A DNA stretch of 39,190 nt from assembly GCA_016872915.1 (NCBI GenBank), contig VGYQ01000018.1, positions 1 to 39,190 on the forward strand. The letters run 5' to 3'. A program made the position numbers and the translations under genes. This DNA is from Planctomycetota bacterium. Lineage in GTDB: Bacteria; Planctomycetota; Phycisphaerae; Phycisphaerales; SM1A02. Below, piece by piece: positions 27,164-35,394 of this stretch (positions within the stretch are counted from its first letter, which is position 1; every line of letters begins with the position of its first letter). Below the pieces are notes generated by a model that saw only the letters and a program-made list of their open reading frames with translations, was not told the origin of the DNA and made no database searches.

Positions 27164-27445
27164 TCAGTCCCGGCGAATGACGCGCACATTCTCTCGCCCT
27201 TCACCATCGTGCATCGGGCTCGGCGGACGTGTCGCACCCCCACGCAGTGCGCGGCGAACGAGTCCGATCACCAAAAGGACCGCAGCAAGGCCAACAAAGA
27301 CAGCGATGAGGGCGAAGCCAGCAATGGCAAGCACAGTCACAAGAGGAAGTGCTATCAGCAGGAGCAGCACGCGCGCAAGCCCAGGGCTGACGCGTGGACC
27401 GCCGACGCCGTCTGATTGCGGGGGGAGTTGTTGCACGGCGTTCAC
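27164..27445 (-). CDS. Small two-helix membrane protein
   Basis: This 93-residue protein is divergent from dnaE, with 54 bases between starts. The start is a GTG at 27445 with AAGGAA (27451-27456) 5 bases upstream. After a short N-terminal part, about 40 hydrophobic residues (LARVLLLLIALPLVTVLAIAG then FALIAVFVGLAAVLLVIGL) fit two membrane helices with a tight turn, followed by a basic Arg-rich cytoplasmic tail (VRRALRGGATRPPSP, ENVRVIRRD). The family is not recognised. Frames extending further upstream run antisense into dnaE and are rejected. Confidence 0.6.
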   Translation of the reverse strand: MNAVQQLPPQSDGVGGPRVSPGLARVLLLLIALPLVTVLAIAGFALIAVFVGLAAVLLVIGLVRRALRGGATRPPSPMHDGEGRENVRVIRRD

Positions 27446-27499
27446 GATAGTTCCTTGGGCTTCCGTGTGGTCGATGTGCTTCCGTACCATCGCCGAGCC

Positions 27500-30400
27500 A
27501 TGGCGGGCGAGTTCGTTCACCTTCACTTGCACTCCGAGTATTCGCTGCTCGATGGCGGCAATCGCATCGAAGCGCTCGTCAAGCAGGTGAAGGCGCTTGG
27601 GATGAATGCCGTGGCCGTCACGGACCATGGCAACCTGTTTGGCGCCGCTGAGTTTTACGACGCTGCACGCAGGGCAGGGGTGAAACCGATTCTCGGCATC
27701 GAGGCATATGTTGCGCCCGATCACGATGGGCGCGAAGGTGATCGCCGCAGCCGAGTTCCGACACGGATTCAGGATGGTGGGTTCCATCTGGTGCTGCTCG
27801 CGATGAACCTGACTGGCTGGCGCAATCTGATGAGACTGTCGAGCGACGCGTTCTTGCATGGCTTCTATCACCGCCCCCGCATGGACAAGTCAACGCTGAC
27901 GCAGTGGAACGATGGACTGATCGCGATCAATGGTCATCTCGGGTCAAGCATCGCATGGCACTTGACGAACTTCGTGCAGACCGGACAGGCGAGTCATTGG
28001 GCGCTCGCGCTTGAAGAGGCACGGTGGCATGCGCGCGTGTTCGGTCCGGATTCGCACGGTGAGCCGCGCTTTTACATCGAGTTGCAGCGGCATGTGGTGG
28101 AGCAGGAGCGAATCAACCCGCTGCTGAAGAAGCTGGCGGCGGAACTGCGACTGCCGCTTGTGGCGGACAACGATGCACACTTCCTGCGTGCGCAGGACCA
28201 TGACGTACACGACACGCTCTGCTGCATCTCAATGGCGAAGAACAAGGAGGATCCGGATCGCCTCCGATACCCGGCCGAACTCTGGGTCAAGAGTCCCGAA
28301 GAGATGCATGCGCTCTTTGCGGAGAAGGATGAACAGGAAGCGCTCGCGAACACAGTGCGGATCGCCGGCCGCTGTTCCGTGGAATTGCCGCTTGGGAGCA
28401 GTCATGCGCCTCTCGTGCGGGTGAAGGTCCCCTCCTCGCTGCCGACCTACTCGGGGGGAGATTTGACGGCTTGGTTTCAGGACGTGTGCGCGCGATTCGA
28501 GTTGAGTCCTGTTGGTTCGGACGATGCGGCGGAGCAGAAGCGTGCCCGTGCCGAGTGCGATCGTGCGCTCGCGAAGCTGTGCGAAGCGGGCTTGGTGTGG
28601 CGGTACGGACCGGGTGGTGTCACGCCCGCGATCCGCTCGCGGCTTGACCGTGAGTTGAAGATTTTGGCGGACAAATCGATCAGTGCGTACTTCCTGATCG
28701 TCTGGGACTTCGTGAGTTGGGCGCTCCGGCAGGGGATTCCCGCAACGGCGCGTGGTTCAGGCGTCGGGACGATGGTGGGCTATGTGCTGGGGCTGTCCAA
28801 CGCCTGTCCGGAGCGGTACGGGCTGCTGTTCGAACGGTTCACAGATCCCGATCGGAGCGAGTACCCCGATATCGACATCGATATTTGTCAGGACGGTCGT
28901 GCTCGTGTGCTGGAGTATGTGCGCGGGAAGTATGGGCACGTTGCGCAGATCATCACCTTCGGGCGGTTGAAGGCGCGTGCCGCGATCAAGGATGTGGCGA
29001 GAACGATGGGCGTTCCAGTAGCCGAGGCACAGCGACTCTCTGATCTCATTCCACCCGAGTTGCATATCACGCTTGAACGCGCACTCGAAGTGGAGCCGGC
29101 GCTGCGTGCTGCGCGCGATGACAACCCCCTCATTGCGAAAGTTCTTGAGCACGCGCAGGGGCTGGAGGATCATGCACGCAACAGCAGTGTGCACGCGGCG
29201 GGCGTCGTGATCTGTACGCAACCCCTGGAAAACATTGTTCCCCTCTGCCGCGCGACGAGCGGCAGTGAGGAAGTCATTACGCAGTGGGATGGTCCGACCT
29301 GCGAGCGGGCGGGACTGTTGAAGATGGACTTTCTCGGTCTTCGAACGCTGTCGACCATGGAGTGTGCCAAGCGGCTCATCCGAACATCGCTTTCGGAAGA
29401 GGCGATCTGGTGCGCCGTCGGTCGTGGTGCAGAGTGGTCGAAGGGCGCCTCGGCCCGAGGCGCAGATCCGCTTGATCTCGACCGTATCGACTTTGCGGAC
29501 CAGCGGGTCTTGGGGCTCTTTCGGCGTGCGGAGACAGGCGGCATTTTTCAGTTCGAGTCGGGTGGCATGCGCAAGACGCTGATCGAAATGCAGCCCGACC
29601 GACTGGAGGATCTCATTGCGGCGAACGCCCTCTTCCGGCCGGGGCCGATGGAACTGATTCCAGACTATTGCCGCCGCAAGTTGGGGCGAGCCGCGATCCC
29701 GCGTGTGCATGAGGTGGTGGATCGACTGACCGCGGAAACCTATGGAGTCATGGTGTATCAGGAGCAGGTGATGCAGGTACTGCATCAACTTGGTGGCATT
29801 CCGCTGCGCGCTGCGTACTCGATCATCAAGGCAATTTCAAAGAAGAAGCAAGAGACGATTCAAAGTGCACGGGCGGATTTCGTGCGTGGCTCCGGGGCGC
29901 AAGGTCTGTCGGAGGTGAAGGCGCAGGAGCTGTTCGATCTGATCCTGAAGTTCGCTGGCTATGGCTTCAACAAGAGCCACTCCACGGGATACGCGATCAT
30001 CGCGTACCAGACGGCTTATCTCAAGACATACTTCCCCGCCCAGTACATGGCAGCGGTGCTGACCTTTGAGAGTCAGGCGCAGAAGGTGGAGGACTGGGCG
30101 GTGTATCTCGAGGAATGCAAGCGCATCCCATGGCCTGACTCCACAAATCAGCACCGGCATACGGGCGTCGAGGTGAAGCCACCCGACATCAATCTGTCGG
30201 TGACGGACTTCTCGATTGTGTTCGACCCCGACGAGCCGCAGGACAATCTGCATGGACATGTGCGATTCGGTCTGCGTGCCATGAAAGGCGTTGGTGATGC
30301 GGCGATCGCGTCCGTGATCGAAGAGCGAACGCGCGGTGGAGCGTTCAAGGATCTCTTCGACCTTTGCAATCGTGTCAACTTGCGTTCCGTCACAAAGTCG

Positions 30401-31390
30401 ACCATTGAGAGTTTCATCAAGGCAGGTGTGCTTGATTCGCTGCACGGAACGGTGCAGCGGGCATCGATGCTCGCTTCGCTCGAGGAGGCGCTGCGTGCTG
30501 GACAAGCCGCTGCGCAAGACCGCGCCGCCGGTCAGATGTCGATGTTCGGGGGGCTCGCTGCAGACGAAGGTTCAGGGTCGACTGGCGCAGGCGCTGCCGT
30601 CGACAGTGCCGCGCCGCTTCGGAAGGTGGAGCCGTGGAGTCGGCTGACGGCACTCCAGCATGAGCGGGAGGCGCTCGGCTTTCATGTCTCGGGACATCCG
30701 CTCGATGAGTGGGCTGGTGAGATTCGATCCTTCTGCACGGCGGAGAGTTCGACCCTTGGGCAGCAGGGAGGTTCGGTGATCATCGCAGGTCTTGTGACCC
30801 GCATTCGTCAAATCATCACGCAGCGCGGATCCAGCGCGAATCAGCGAATGGCGATTGCGACGCTCGCGGACAAGGGCGGGACATTCAATGCGGTGCTTTT
30901 TGCAGAGACGTATGCGGAGTTTGGCGAGTTGCTGCAGGAGGGCTCGGTTGTGGTGGTCGTTGGTTCACCCGACAAGTCGCGCGCGGAGCCCGGCGTCATC
31001 GTTGATCGACTTATTGCGATGGACTCTGCTGCTGCATACTTGGCGAACTCCATCGAGATTCGTCTCGATGCCGAGCGCGCCGCAACGAATGATGAAGACT
31101 CTCGCCGAGCACTTCTTGGAACGGTGCGGATGCTCGCCGGCGCTCTTCGGCAGGCGTCGGGCAGCGTGGCAAGTCTGAAGGGGAGACCTGTCGAGGTTCG
31201 TGTGCAGGTTGGTGTGGATGGAGGCTCAGTCGCGCTGCTGCCGCAGGGCGTACGGGTGGTCGCCGACCGGGATGTGCTTCGGCGGCTGAGTGATATTGTC
31301 GGTCCTGGTCGCGTGGTTGTGCGCGGTGGCTATGTTCCACCGCGCCGCGAGCGGGGTGGTCGGGGACGGTTCAGGGATACAGACGACTGA
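27500..31390 (+). CDS. dnaE: DNA polymerase III alpha subunit
   Basis: This is the 1296-residue replicative C-family polymerase. The N-terminal PHP domain (about 1-290) has H9, H11, D18, H43, E68, H96, D225 and H227 in the positions of the metal ligands of active PHP exonucleases; H146 stands where Cys is usual. Catalytic Asp457/Asp459 (PDIDIDICQDGR) and Asp610 (KMDFLGLRT) are present, with the finger motif YGVMVYQEQVMQ, the FAGYGFNKSHS signature and a C-terminal OB fold (IIAGLVTRIRQI). I start at the ATG at 27500 directly before the PHP motif; the frame also runs 28 codons further upstream. The gene end overlaps the converging pdxH by 20 bases. Confidence 0.96.
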   Translation: MAGEFVHLHLHSEYSLLDGGNRIEALVKQVKALGMNAVAVTDHGNLFGAAEFYDAARRAGVKPILGIEAYVAPDHDGREGDRRSRVPTRIQDGGFHLVLLAMNLTGWRNLMRLSSDAFLHGFYHRPRMDKSTLTQWNDGLIAINGHLGSSIAWHLTNFVQTGQASHWALALEEARWHARVFGPDSHGEPRFYIELQRHVVEQERINPLLKKLAAELRLPLVADNDAHFLRAQDHDVHDTLCCISMAKNKEDPDRLRYPAELWVKSPEEMHALFAEKDEQEALANTVRIAGRCSVELPLGSSHAPLVRVKVPSSLPTYSGGDLTAWFQDVCARFELSPVGSDDAAEQKRARAECDRALAKLCEAGLVWRYGPGGVTPAIRSRLDRELKILADKSISAYFLIVWDFVSWALRQGIPATARGSGVGTMVGYVLGLSNACPERYGLLFERFTDPDRSEYPDIDIDICQDGRARVLEYVRGKYGHVAQIITFGRLKARAAIKDVARTMGVPVAEAQRLSDLIPPELHITLERALEVEPALRAARDDNPLIAKVLEHAQGLEDHARNSSVHAAGVVICTQPLENIVPLCRATSGSEEVITQWDGPTCERAGLLKMDFLGLRTLSTMECAKRLIRTSLSEEAIWCAVGRGAEWSKGASARGADPLDLDRIDFADQRVLGLFRRAETGGIFQFESGGMRKTLIEMQPDRLEDLIAANALFRPGPMELIPDYCRRKLGRAAIPRVHEVVDRLTAETYGVMVYQEQVMQVLHQLGGIPLRAAYSIIKAISKKKQETIQSARADFVRGSGAQGLSEVKAQELFDLILKFAGYGFNKSHSTGYAIIAYQTAYLKTYFPAQYMAAVLTFESQAQKVEDWAVYLEECKRIPWPDSTNQHRHTGVEVKPPDINLSVTDFSIVFDPDEPQDNLHGHVRFGLRAMKGVGDAAIASVIEERTRGGAFKDLFDLCNRVNLRSVTKSTIESFIKAGVLDSLHGTVQRASMLASLEEALRAGQAAAQDRAAGQMSMFGGLAADEGSGSTGAGAAVDSAAPLRKVEPWSRLTALQHEREALGFHVSGHPLDEWAGEIRSFCTAESSTLGQQGGSVIIAGLVTRIRQIITQRGSSANQRMAIATLADKGGTFNAVLFAETYAEFGELLQEGSVVVVVGSPDKSRAEPGVIVDRLIAMDSAAAYLANSIEIRLDAERAATNDEDSRRALLGTVRMLAGALRQASGSVASLKGRPVEVRVQVGVDGGSVALLPQGVRVVADRDVLRRLSDIVGPGRVVVRGGYVPPRRERGGRGRFRDTDD

Positions 31391-32045
31391 CCGTCCAGTG
31401 ATCCCCGCTGCGCGTGTAGACAATTCGGTCATGCAAACGATCGGGGTGACCTTGCCAGAACTCGATTGTGGAGGGGCGAATCCGAAAGCCGGCCCAGTGC
31501 GGCGGACGAGGTACATCACCACCTGCGAATCGCTCTTCAAATGATTTGCAGCGCGCATCGAAGGTGGCGCGGTCAGCGAGTGGCTGGCTTTGCTCGCTCG
31601 CCCATGCGCCGATTTGTTTTGAGCGGCTGCGTTCGCGAAAGTACTGGTCGCTCAGCGCATCACTTGTGCTCTCGACGGAGCCCTCGAGCCGCAACTGACG
31701 ATCGAGATGATCCCAGTGCATGAGCAGCGCCGCACATCCCTGCCCCGCAAGTTCCCGTCCCTTGCGGCTCTTGTGGTTGGTGAAGAAGACAGCGCCGTCC
31801 GCATCGAATGCCCGAAGCAGAACGGCGCGCAGTGAAGGTCGCCCATCGGCATCCACGGATGCAACGTAGAGCGCGTTGGGGTTTGGGGTCGGCAGCTGCA
31901 GCGACTCCTCAATCCATGCGCGTGCTGCCGCGATCGGATCAGTCGGCGGAGCATCAAAGTTCAGCTGCGATGGTGTGAACGACAGTGGCGTTGGCTGCCG
32001 CTTCGGTGGGTGGATGAAAGGAGTGCTTCCGTTCGCGGCGTTCAT
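31371..32045 (-). CDS. pdxH: Pyridoxamine/pyridoxine 5'-phosphate oxidase
   Basis: This FMN enzyme oxidises pyridoxamine or pyridoxine 5'-phosphate to pyridoxal 5'-phosphate, the last step of B6 synthesis and salvage. It has 224 residues, the usual length. The FMN-binding stretch with RAVLLRAFDADGAVFFTNHKSRKGREL is intact in pieces, as are HWDHLDRQLRLEGSVE, YFRERSRSKQIGAWASEQS and the C-terminal PSTIEFWQGHPDRLHDR with WTVSRLYP at the end. It follows the NYN gene by 27 bases on the same strand. Its last 20 bases overlap the end of dnaE. Confidence 0.95.
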   Translation of the reverse strand: MNAANGSTPFIHPPKRQPTPLSFTPSQLNFDAPPTDPIAAARAWIEESLQLPTPNPNALYVASVDADGRPSLRAVLLRAFDADGAVFFTNHKSRKGRELAGQGCAALLMHWDHLDRQLRLEGSVESTSDALSDQYFRERSRSKQIGAWASEQSQPLADRATFDARCKSFEERFAGGDVPRPPHWAGFRIRPSTIEFWQGHPDRLHDRIVYTRSGDHWTVSRLYP

Positions 32046-32072
32046 GTGGGAAGGGTAGGTGCGATGACGGAA

Positions 32073-32639
32073 TCAGAGGGCGCGAGGAGTGCGGCGATCA
32101 TGCGGTCGTTTATGTGCAGGTCCCTCGCGTGCGGCGCGAGCGAGACGTTCAAGCGCCTGTGGATCATCGAGACCAAAGAAAGAGCGCCATGCATCGATGC
32201 TCTGGGAATCCAGTGTGGGGGTTGGGGGACGACTGCGAGGTGCCGTTCCCAACTTGCCGCGCGCCGCATGATCACGCGTCAGCGTTTCGAGGAACTCGCT
32301 CGCAGTCAGCACGGGGCATCGGCGCTTTCGAGCATCTCGCAGTATGGCACGATCACCTGAGACAACGGTGAGTCGGCGCGGTGCAGTGCACTGTGCGACG
32401 AGATGGGCGATGACTTCATCGGCGGTCTTGCCCGCACCCGAGTAGCGCAGCGAGATGCCTGCGATCGGCCCGGTCGGTCGGTTGCGCCGTGGCCCATCAC
32501 AAACGAGGCAGACTGCATCGCCCCGATAACGACTGTCCGCGATCAGTTGGGCAAGACCTTCCTCATCTACCCCCGCAATATCAGGGGGCAGAACACCTGT
32601 CACGTGCAAGATGTTGTTGGCATCGACAAGGACGGGCAT
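32073..32639 (-). CDS. NYN (PIN-like) domain protein, YacP-related
   Basis: This 188-residue protein resembles YacP/Rae1-type NYN-domain ribonucleases. The first strand is VLVDANNILHV (acidic site), followed by LVCDGPRRNRP, the SGAGKTADEVIAHLV segment (acidic residues on a helix) and LTVVSGDRAILRDARKRRC near residue 110, a typical PIN/NYN order. The C-terminal part is basic and Pro-rich. YacP/Rae1 of Bacillus is a ribosome-associated mRNA endonuclease; that role is inferred. The Met at 32639 begins the fold; a Met at 32663 gives an 8-residue longer form. It heads a two-gene unit with pdxH and is divergent from rpsU. Confidence 0.75.
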   Translation of the reverse strand: MPVLVDANNILHVTGVLPPDIAGVDEEGLAQLIADSRYRGDAVCLVCDGPRRNRPTGPIAGISLRYSGAGKTADEVIAHLVAQCTAPRRLTVVSGDRAILRDARKRRCPVLTASEFLETLTRDHAARGKLGTAPRSRPPTPTLDSQSIDAWRSFFGLDDPQALERLARAAREGPAHKRPHDRRTPRAL

Positions 32640-32736
32640 GGGCTGCGCTGTGCAGTGTCCCATGAATGCGCCATACGGGGACCTGCTTGCAATTCAAGGG
32701 GAAATATGGTTCAATGAGCGGCTCGACACCCCCCCC

Positions 32737-32741
32737 AAGGA
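32737..32741 (+). promoter_or_regulatory. Ribosome-binding site of rpsU
   Basis: AAGGA lies 10 bases before the ATG at 32752, directly after a run of eight C. It is the only purine-rich site in front of the gene. The 112-base intergenic region shared with the divergent NYN gene shows no clear promoter pair. Confidence 0.5.
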
Positions 32742-32751
32742 CCCATAGAGC

Positions 32752-33078
32752 ATGCCCATCCGAGTCAAGACCCGAGGCAATGAGACCGCCGAGCAGATGC
32801 TGCGCCGCTTCAAGAAGTTGTGCGAGCGTGAAGGCATCACCAAGGATGTGAAGAAGCGTCAGTACTACGAAAAGCCCTCGGAGATCCGTCGTCGTGAATC
32901 CATGCGCCTGCCGCAGAAGCTCTTCGCCATGCGGATGGAGGCCGCAGCCGCTGCAGTCCGTGGCGGTGGCGGAGGCGCTCGCGGCAAGTCCGCAGCGGGC
33001 AGTCGCGCAGGGGGTCCGCGGGGCAGCCGTTCGGGTGGAAGGTCGTCAGGTCCACGCTCGGGCGGTTCGCGCGCGTGA
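32752..33078 (+). CDS. rpsU: Ribosomal protein bS21 with long Gly/Arg/Ser tail
   Basis: This small-subunit protein is needed for initiation at Shine-Dalgarno sites. Residues 1-62 give the family signature: VKTRGNETAEQMLRRFKKLCEREGI, KKRQYYEKPSEIRRRE, with the Met-Arg-Leu-Pro end. The remaining 46 residues are a disordered tail of AAAAAV followed by Gly, Arg, Ser and Ala. Typical bS21 has about 60-70 residues, so the tail is an extension on the basic end that lies near 16S rRNA. It precedes rsfS by about 100 bases. Confidence 0.93.
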   Translation: MPIRVKTRGNETAEQMLRRFKKLCEREGITKDVKKRQYYEKPSEIRRRESMRLPQKLFAMRMEAAAAAVRGGGGGARGKSAAGSRAGGPRGSRSGGRSSGPRSGGSRA

Positions 33079-33180
33079 GAGCAGTGCGTCCCATGCAGCT
33101 TGAGCGTGCACGCGTGGGGCGTGAGCTAATCGCGGGTGCCAAGATCTGGTACTAAAAATTAGTTTGAGACCCTGCGGCCG

Positions 33181-33576
33181 ATGGTTCGCCCTTCGACGAA
33201 GAACATTCCTGAGACGGCGCGCTCGTTCGCTGTCAAGGCAGCGCAGCTGCTTGCCGATCTGAAGTGCACCGAGGTCATAGTGATCGATCTGGTGGGGCGT
33301 TCACAGGTGTGTGACTTCATGGTTCTCGCCTCAGGCACGAGTGCGCGGCAGATGAAGTCGGTCGGCGAGTCCGTGGACAAGCTCGGTTCACAAGTGGGAT
33401 CGCCCGCTTGGCGGATGGACAGCGATGCCGGTAGTAGCTGGATCGTCGTGGACTTTGTCGATGTGGTGGTCCACCTGTTCGAGGCGCGCCAGCGTGTGTT
33501 TTATGACCTCGAGGGACTGTGGCGTGAGGCACCGCGCGTGACCTGGCGATCTGCGGATCGGACCGCCGCAACCTGA
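33181..33576 (+). CDS. rsfS: Ribosomal silencing factor RsfS
   Basis: This 131-residue protein belongs to the RsfS/YbeB/Iojap family, which binds uL14 on the 50S subunit and blocks subunit joining when nutrients are low. Typical segments are KAAQLLADLKCTEVIVIDL, QVCDFMVLASGTSARQMKSVGESV, the Trp-containing WIVVDFVDVVVHLFEARQRVFYDLEGLW. The length is normal. It sits between rpsU and an unrelated exported hydrolase. No strong ribosome-binding site is visible before the ATG. Confidence 0.95.
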   Translation: MVRPSTKNIPETARSFAVKAAQLLADLKCTEVIVIDLVGRSQVCDFMVLASGTSARQMKSVGESVDKLGSQVGSPAWRMDSDAGSSWIVVDFVDVVVHLFEARQRVFYDLEGLWREAPRVTWRSADRTAAT

Positions 33577-33607
33577 CCTTGACCTTGCGTGTCGGTACGC
33601 TTCGCGG

Positions 33608-34771
33608 GTGATCATTGCCTGTCTCCTTGCACTGGCCGTTTCTCACGCTGTCGTGATGCAGTCGTCGCAGACGCCGCCTGCTCCAAAATCCGATGTGCCT
33701 GAATCGATCGTCCGCGAGGGAACAGAGGTGGTGATCGACGGTCCTGGTGGAAAGCTGGGCGGAACACTTCTCTTGCCAAAGCAGACACAGGGGAAAGCTG
33801 CGCAAGGCATTGGGAAGCCCCCCGTGGTGGTGTTCATCACGGGCAGTGGACCTCAGGATCGTGATGAAACGGTTTTTGGGCATCGCATCTTCGAGCCGAT
33901 CGCACTCGCGCTTGCTGAGGAGGGGATCGCGTCGCTGCGCTGCGATGATCGTGGGATTGGAGCATCGACAGGGGACTTCGCGACCGCGACGACGCATGAC
34001 TTGACGGCGGATACGCGCGCACAGATTGAGTGGCTCCGAACGCAGGGGCAGGTGGATCCTGCGCGCATCGGAGTCATTGGGCACAGCGAGGGTGGACTGA
34101 TCGCCACGCTGCTTGCCGGGGCTGAGCCACCCGCGTGTGCGTTCGCCGTCCTGCTCGCTCCACCCGCGGTCTCAGGGCGGCAAATCTTGAGTGAGCAGTC
34201 AAAGGACATTCTGATTTCGATGCAGGCGGACGCTGCATGCGTCGCCTTCGCGACCGAGATGCATGGATTGATGATGGATAAGGCGATCGAGGGAAAACCG
34301 GAAGCGGAGATGCGCGAGGCAGTCGCAGCGTGTGTCAGCGCTCAGTTGGCGTGCAACAAGAAGTTTCCCGCGACGGAAGCGATGATCGAAGTGGCGACCG
34401 ATCAAGCAGTGAAGCAGATGCGATCGCCTTGGATGCGTGTGTTTCTGACGCTTGATCCGCAGCCTTCCATCGCGCGCCTTGGCGTTCCAGTGCTCGTGCT
34501 GTTTGGAGAGCGCGATCTGCAGGTGAGTTTGCGGCAGAATCTCGGGCCTTTCGAGATCGCCGCCGCGCGCGCCCCCGTGCGACCCGTGATTGAAGTAGTT
34601 CCTGGAGTCAATCACCTGTTTCAGCGATGCACCCTCTGCACGCTCGATGAATACGCGCGACTCAAGTCGGGTGTGGATCCGGATGTCGTGAAAAGGATTT
34701 CCACGTGGGTGGCGAAGACTGCAGGCGTGGCGTCGGCTGCACCTCCCTCCGCACCAACGTCATCGCGTTGA
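33608..34771 (+). CDS. Exported alpha/beta hydrolase
   Basis: This 387-residue protein starts with a short hydrophobic signal-like segment (MIIACLLALAVSHAVVM) and a Pro-rich linker, so it is probably periplasmic. It is an alpha/beta hydrolase with the nucleophile Ser160 in GHSEGG, an oxyanion-region ITGSGPQDRDE, DRGIGAS, and likely Asp303 (GERD) and His336 (GVNHLF) completing the triad. The cap region (190-280) carries several Cys. It resembles the dienelactone hydrolase/YqiA-like peptidase or esterase family with GSG.QDRDE, but the substrate is not clear. The start is a GTG. Its last 110 bases overlap trmB on the other strand. Confidence 0.85.
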   Translation: MIIACLLALAVSHAVVMQSSQTPPAPKSDVPESIVREGTEVVIDGPGGKLGGTLLLPKQTQGKAAQGIGKPPVVVFITGSGPQDRDETVFGHRIFEPIALALAEEGIASLRCDDRGIGASTGDFATATTHDLTADTRAQIEWLRTQGQVDPARIGVIGHSEGGLIATLLAGAEPPACAFAVLLAPPAVSGRQILSEQSKDILISMQADAACVAFATEMHGLMMDKAIEGKPEAEMREAVAACVSAQLACNKKFPATEAMIEVATDQAVKQMRSPWMRVFLTLDPQPSIARLGVPVLVLFGERDLQVSLRQNLGPFEIAAARAPVRPVIEVVPGVNHLFQRCTLCTLDEYARLKSGVDPDVVKRISTWVAKTAGVASAAPPSAPTSSR

Positions 34772-35390
34772 AGGTTCTCCCCTCGCGAATGAACTTTCGC
34801 TCGTAGTTTGTCCCGACCACTTCGCCTGGTCGTGCCGATGTCGGTGAGAGAAAAGGACGGCGTTCAAAAAGGCTGGCATGCATTTCGGCGTGGCGTTCGT
34901 ACCACTGCCAGAGTGCTGGGTGATCAGTGACCAGGCGCAGTTCTCCGCCCGGTGAGAGCACACGGTGGAAATGCAAGAGCGTGTCGGTTTGGACGACACG
35001 CCGCTTGTGGTGTCGCCCCTTTGGCCATGGGTCGCTGAAGTAGATGTGCACCACCCGCGCGATGCAGTCCGCGAGGCGGTGGCGGAAGAGATCGCCCGCA
35101 TCGGTCAGCAAGATGCGAACATGCTCAAGTTGATTTCGCCGAAGACGATCAGCTGTGGAACGCCAGAAATCAGCGGTCCACTCGATGCCGAGGAAATTGC
35201 TTTCAGGTTGAACTGCCGCTTGTTGGCAGAGGAATGTCCCCTTGCCTGAGCCGATTTCGATCTCGAGTGGATTCGACGGGCACGCGAAGAGTGCACGCGG
35301 ATCCCATGCCCCTGCCTCATGCGGGGGCATGTCGGCATCCCGCAAACCGAAGTGACCGATGTCGAGGCGCTTTCCGCGTGCAGGATCCAT
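34662..35390 (-). CDS. trmB: tRNA (guanine-N7-)-methyltransferase
   Basis: TrmB methylates guanine 46 of tRNA using S-adenosylmethionine. The protein has 242 residues. The SAM-binding motif EIEIGSGKGTFL, the conserved FLGIEW, DPWPKGRHHKRRVV signature (catalytic and tRNA-binding) and the C-terminal TNYERKFIREGRTFNAM are present. The start at 35390 is 4 bases after the stop of the zinc-ribbon gene; a Met at 35414 would overlap that gene. The final 26 residues after the conserved end extend into the antisense of the hydrolase gene by 110 bases. Confidence 0.92.
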   Translation of the reverse strand: MDPARGKRLDIGHFGLRDADMPPHEAGAWDPRALFACPSNPLEIEIGSGKGTFLCQQAAVQPESNFLGIEWTADFWRSTADRLRRNQLEHVRILLTDAGDLFRHRLADCIARVVHIYFSDPWPKGRHHKRRVVQTDTLLHFHRVLSPGGELRLVTDHPALWQWYERHAEMHASLFERRPFLSPTSARPGEVVGTNYERKFIREGRTFNAMTLVRREVQPTPRLQSSPPTWKSFSRHPDPHPT

Positions 35391-35394
35391 CGCA

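Noticed and set aside
28757-29788. Minus-strand 343-codon frame inside dnaE
   Set aside because: It is the shadow of dnaE in a GC-rich genome, with no recognisable protein features.
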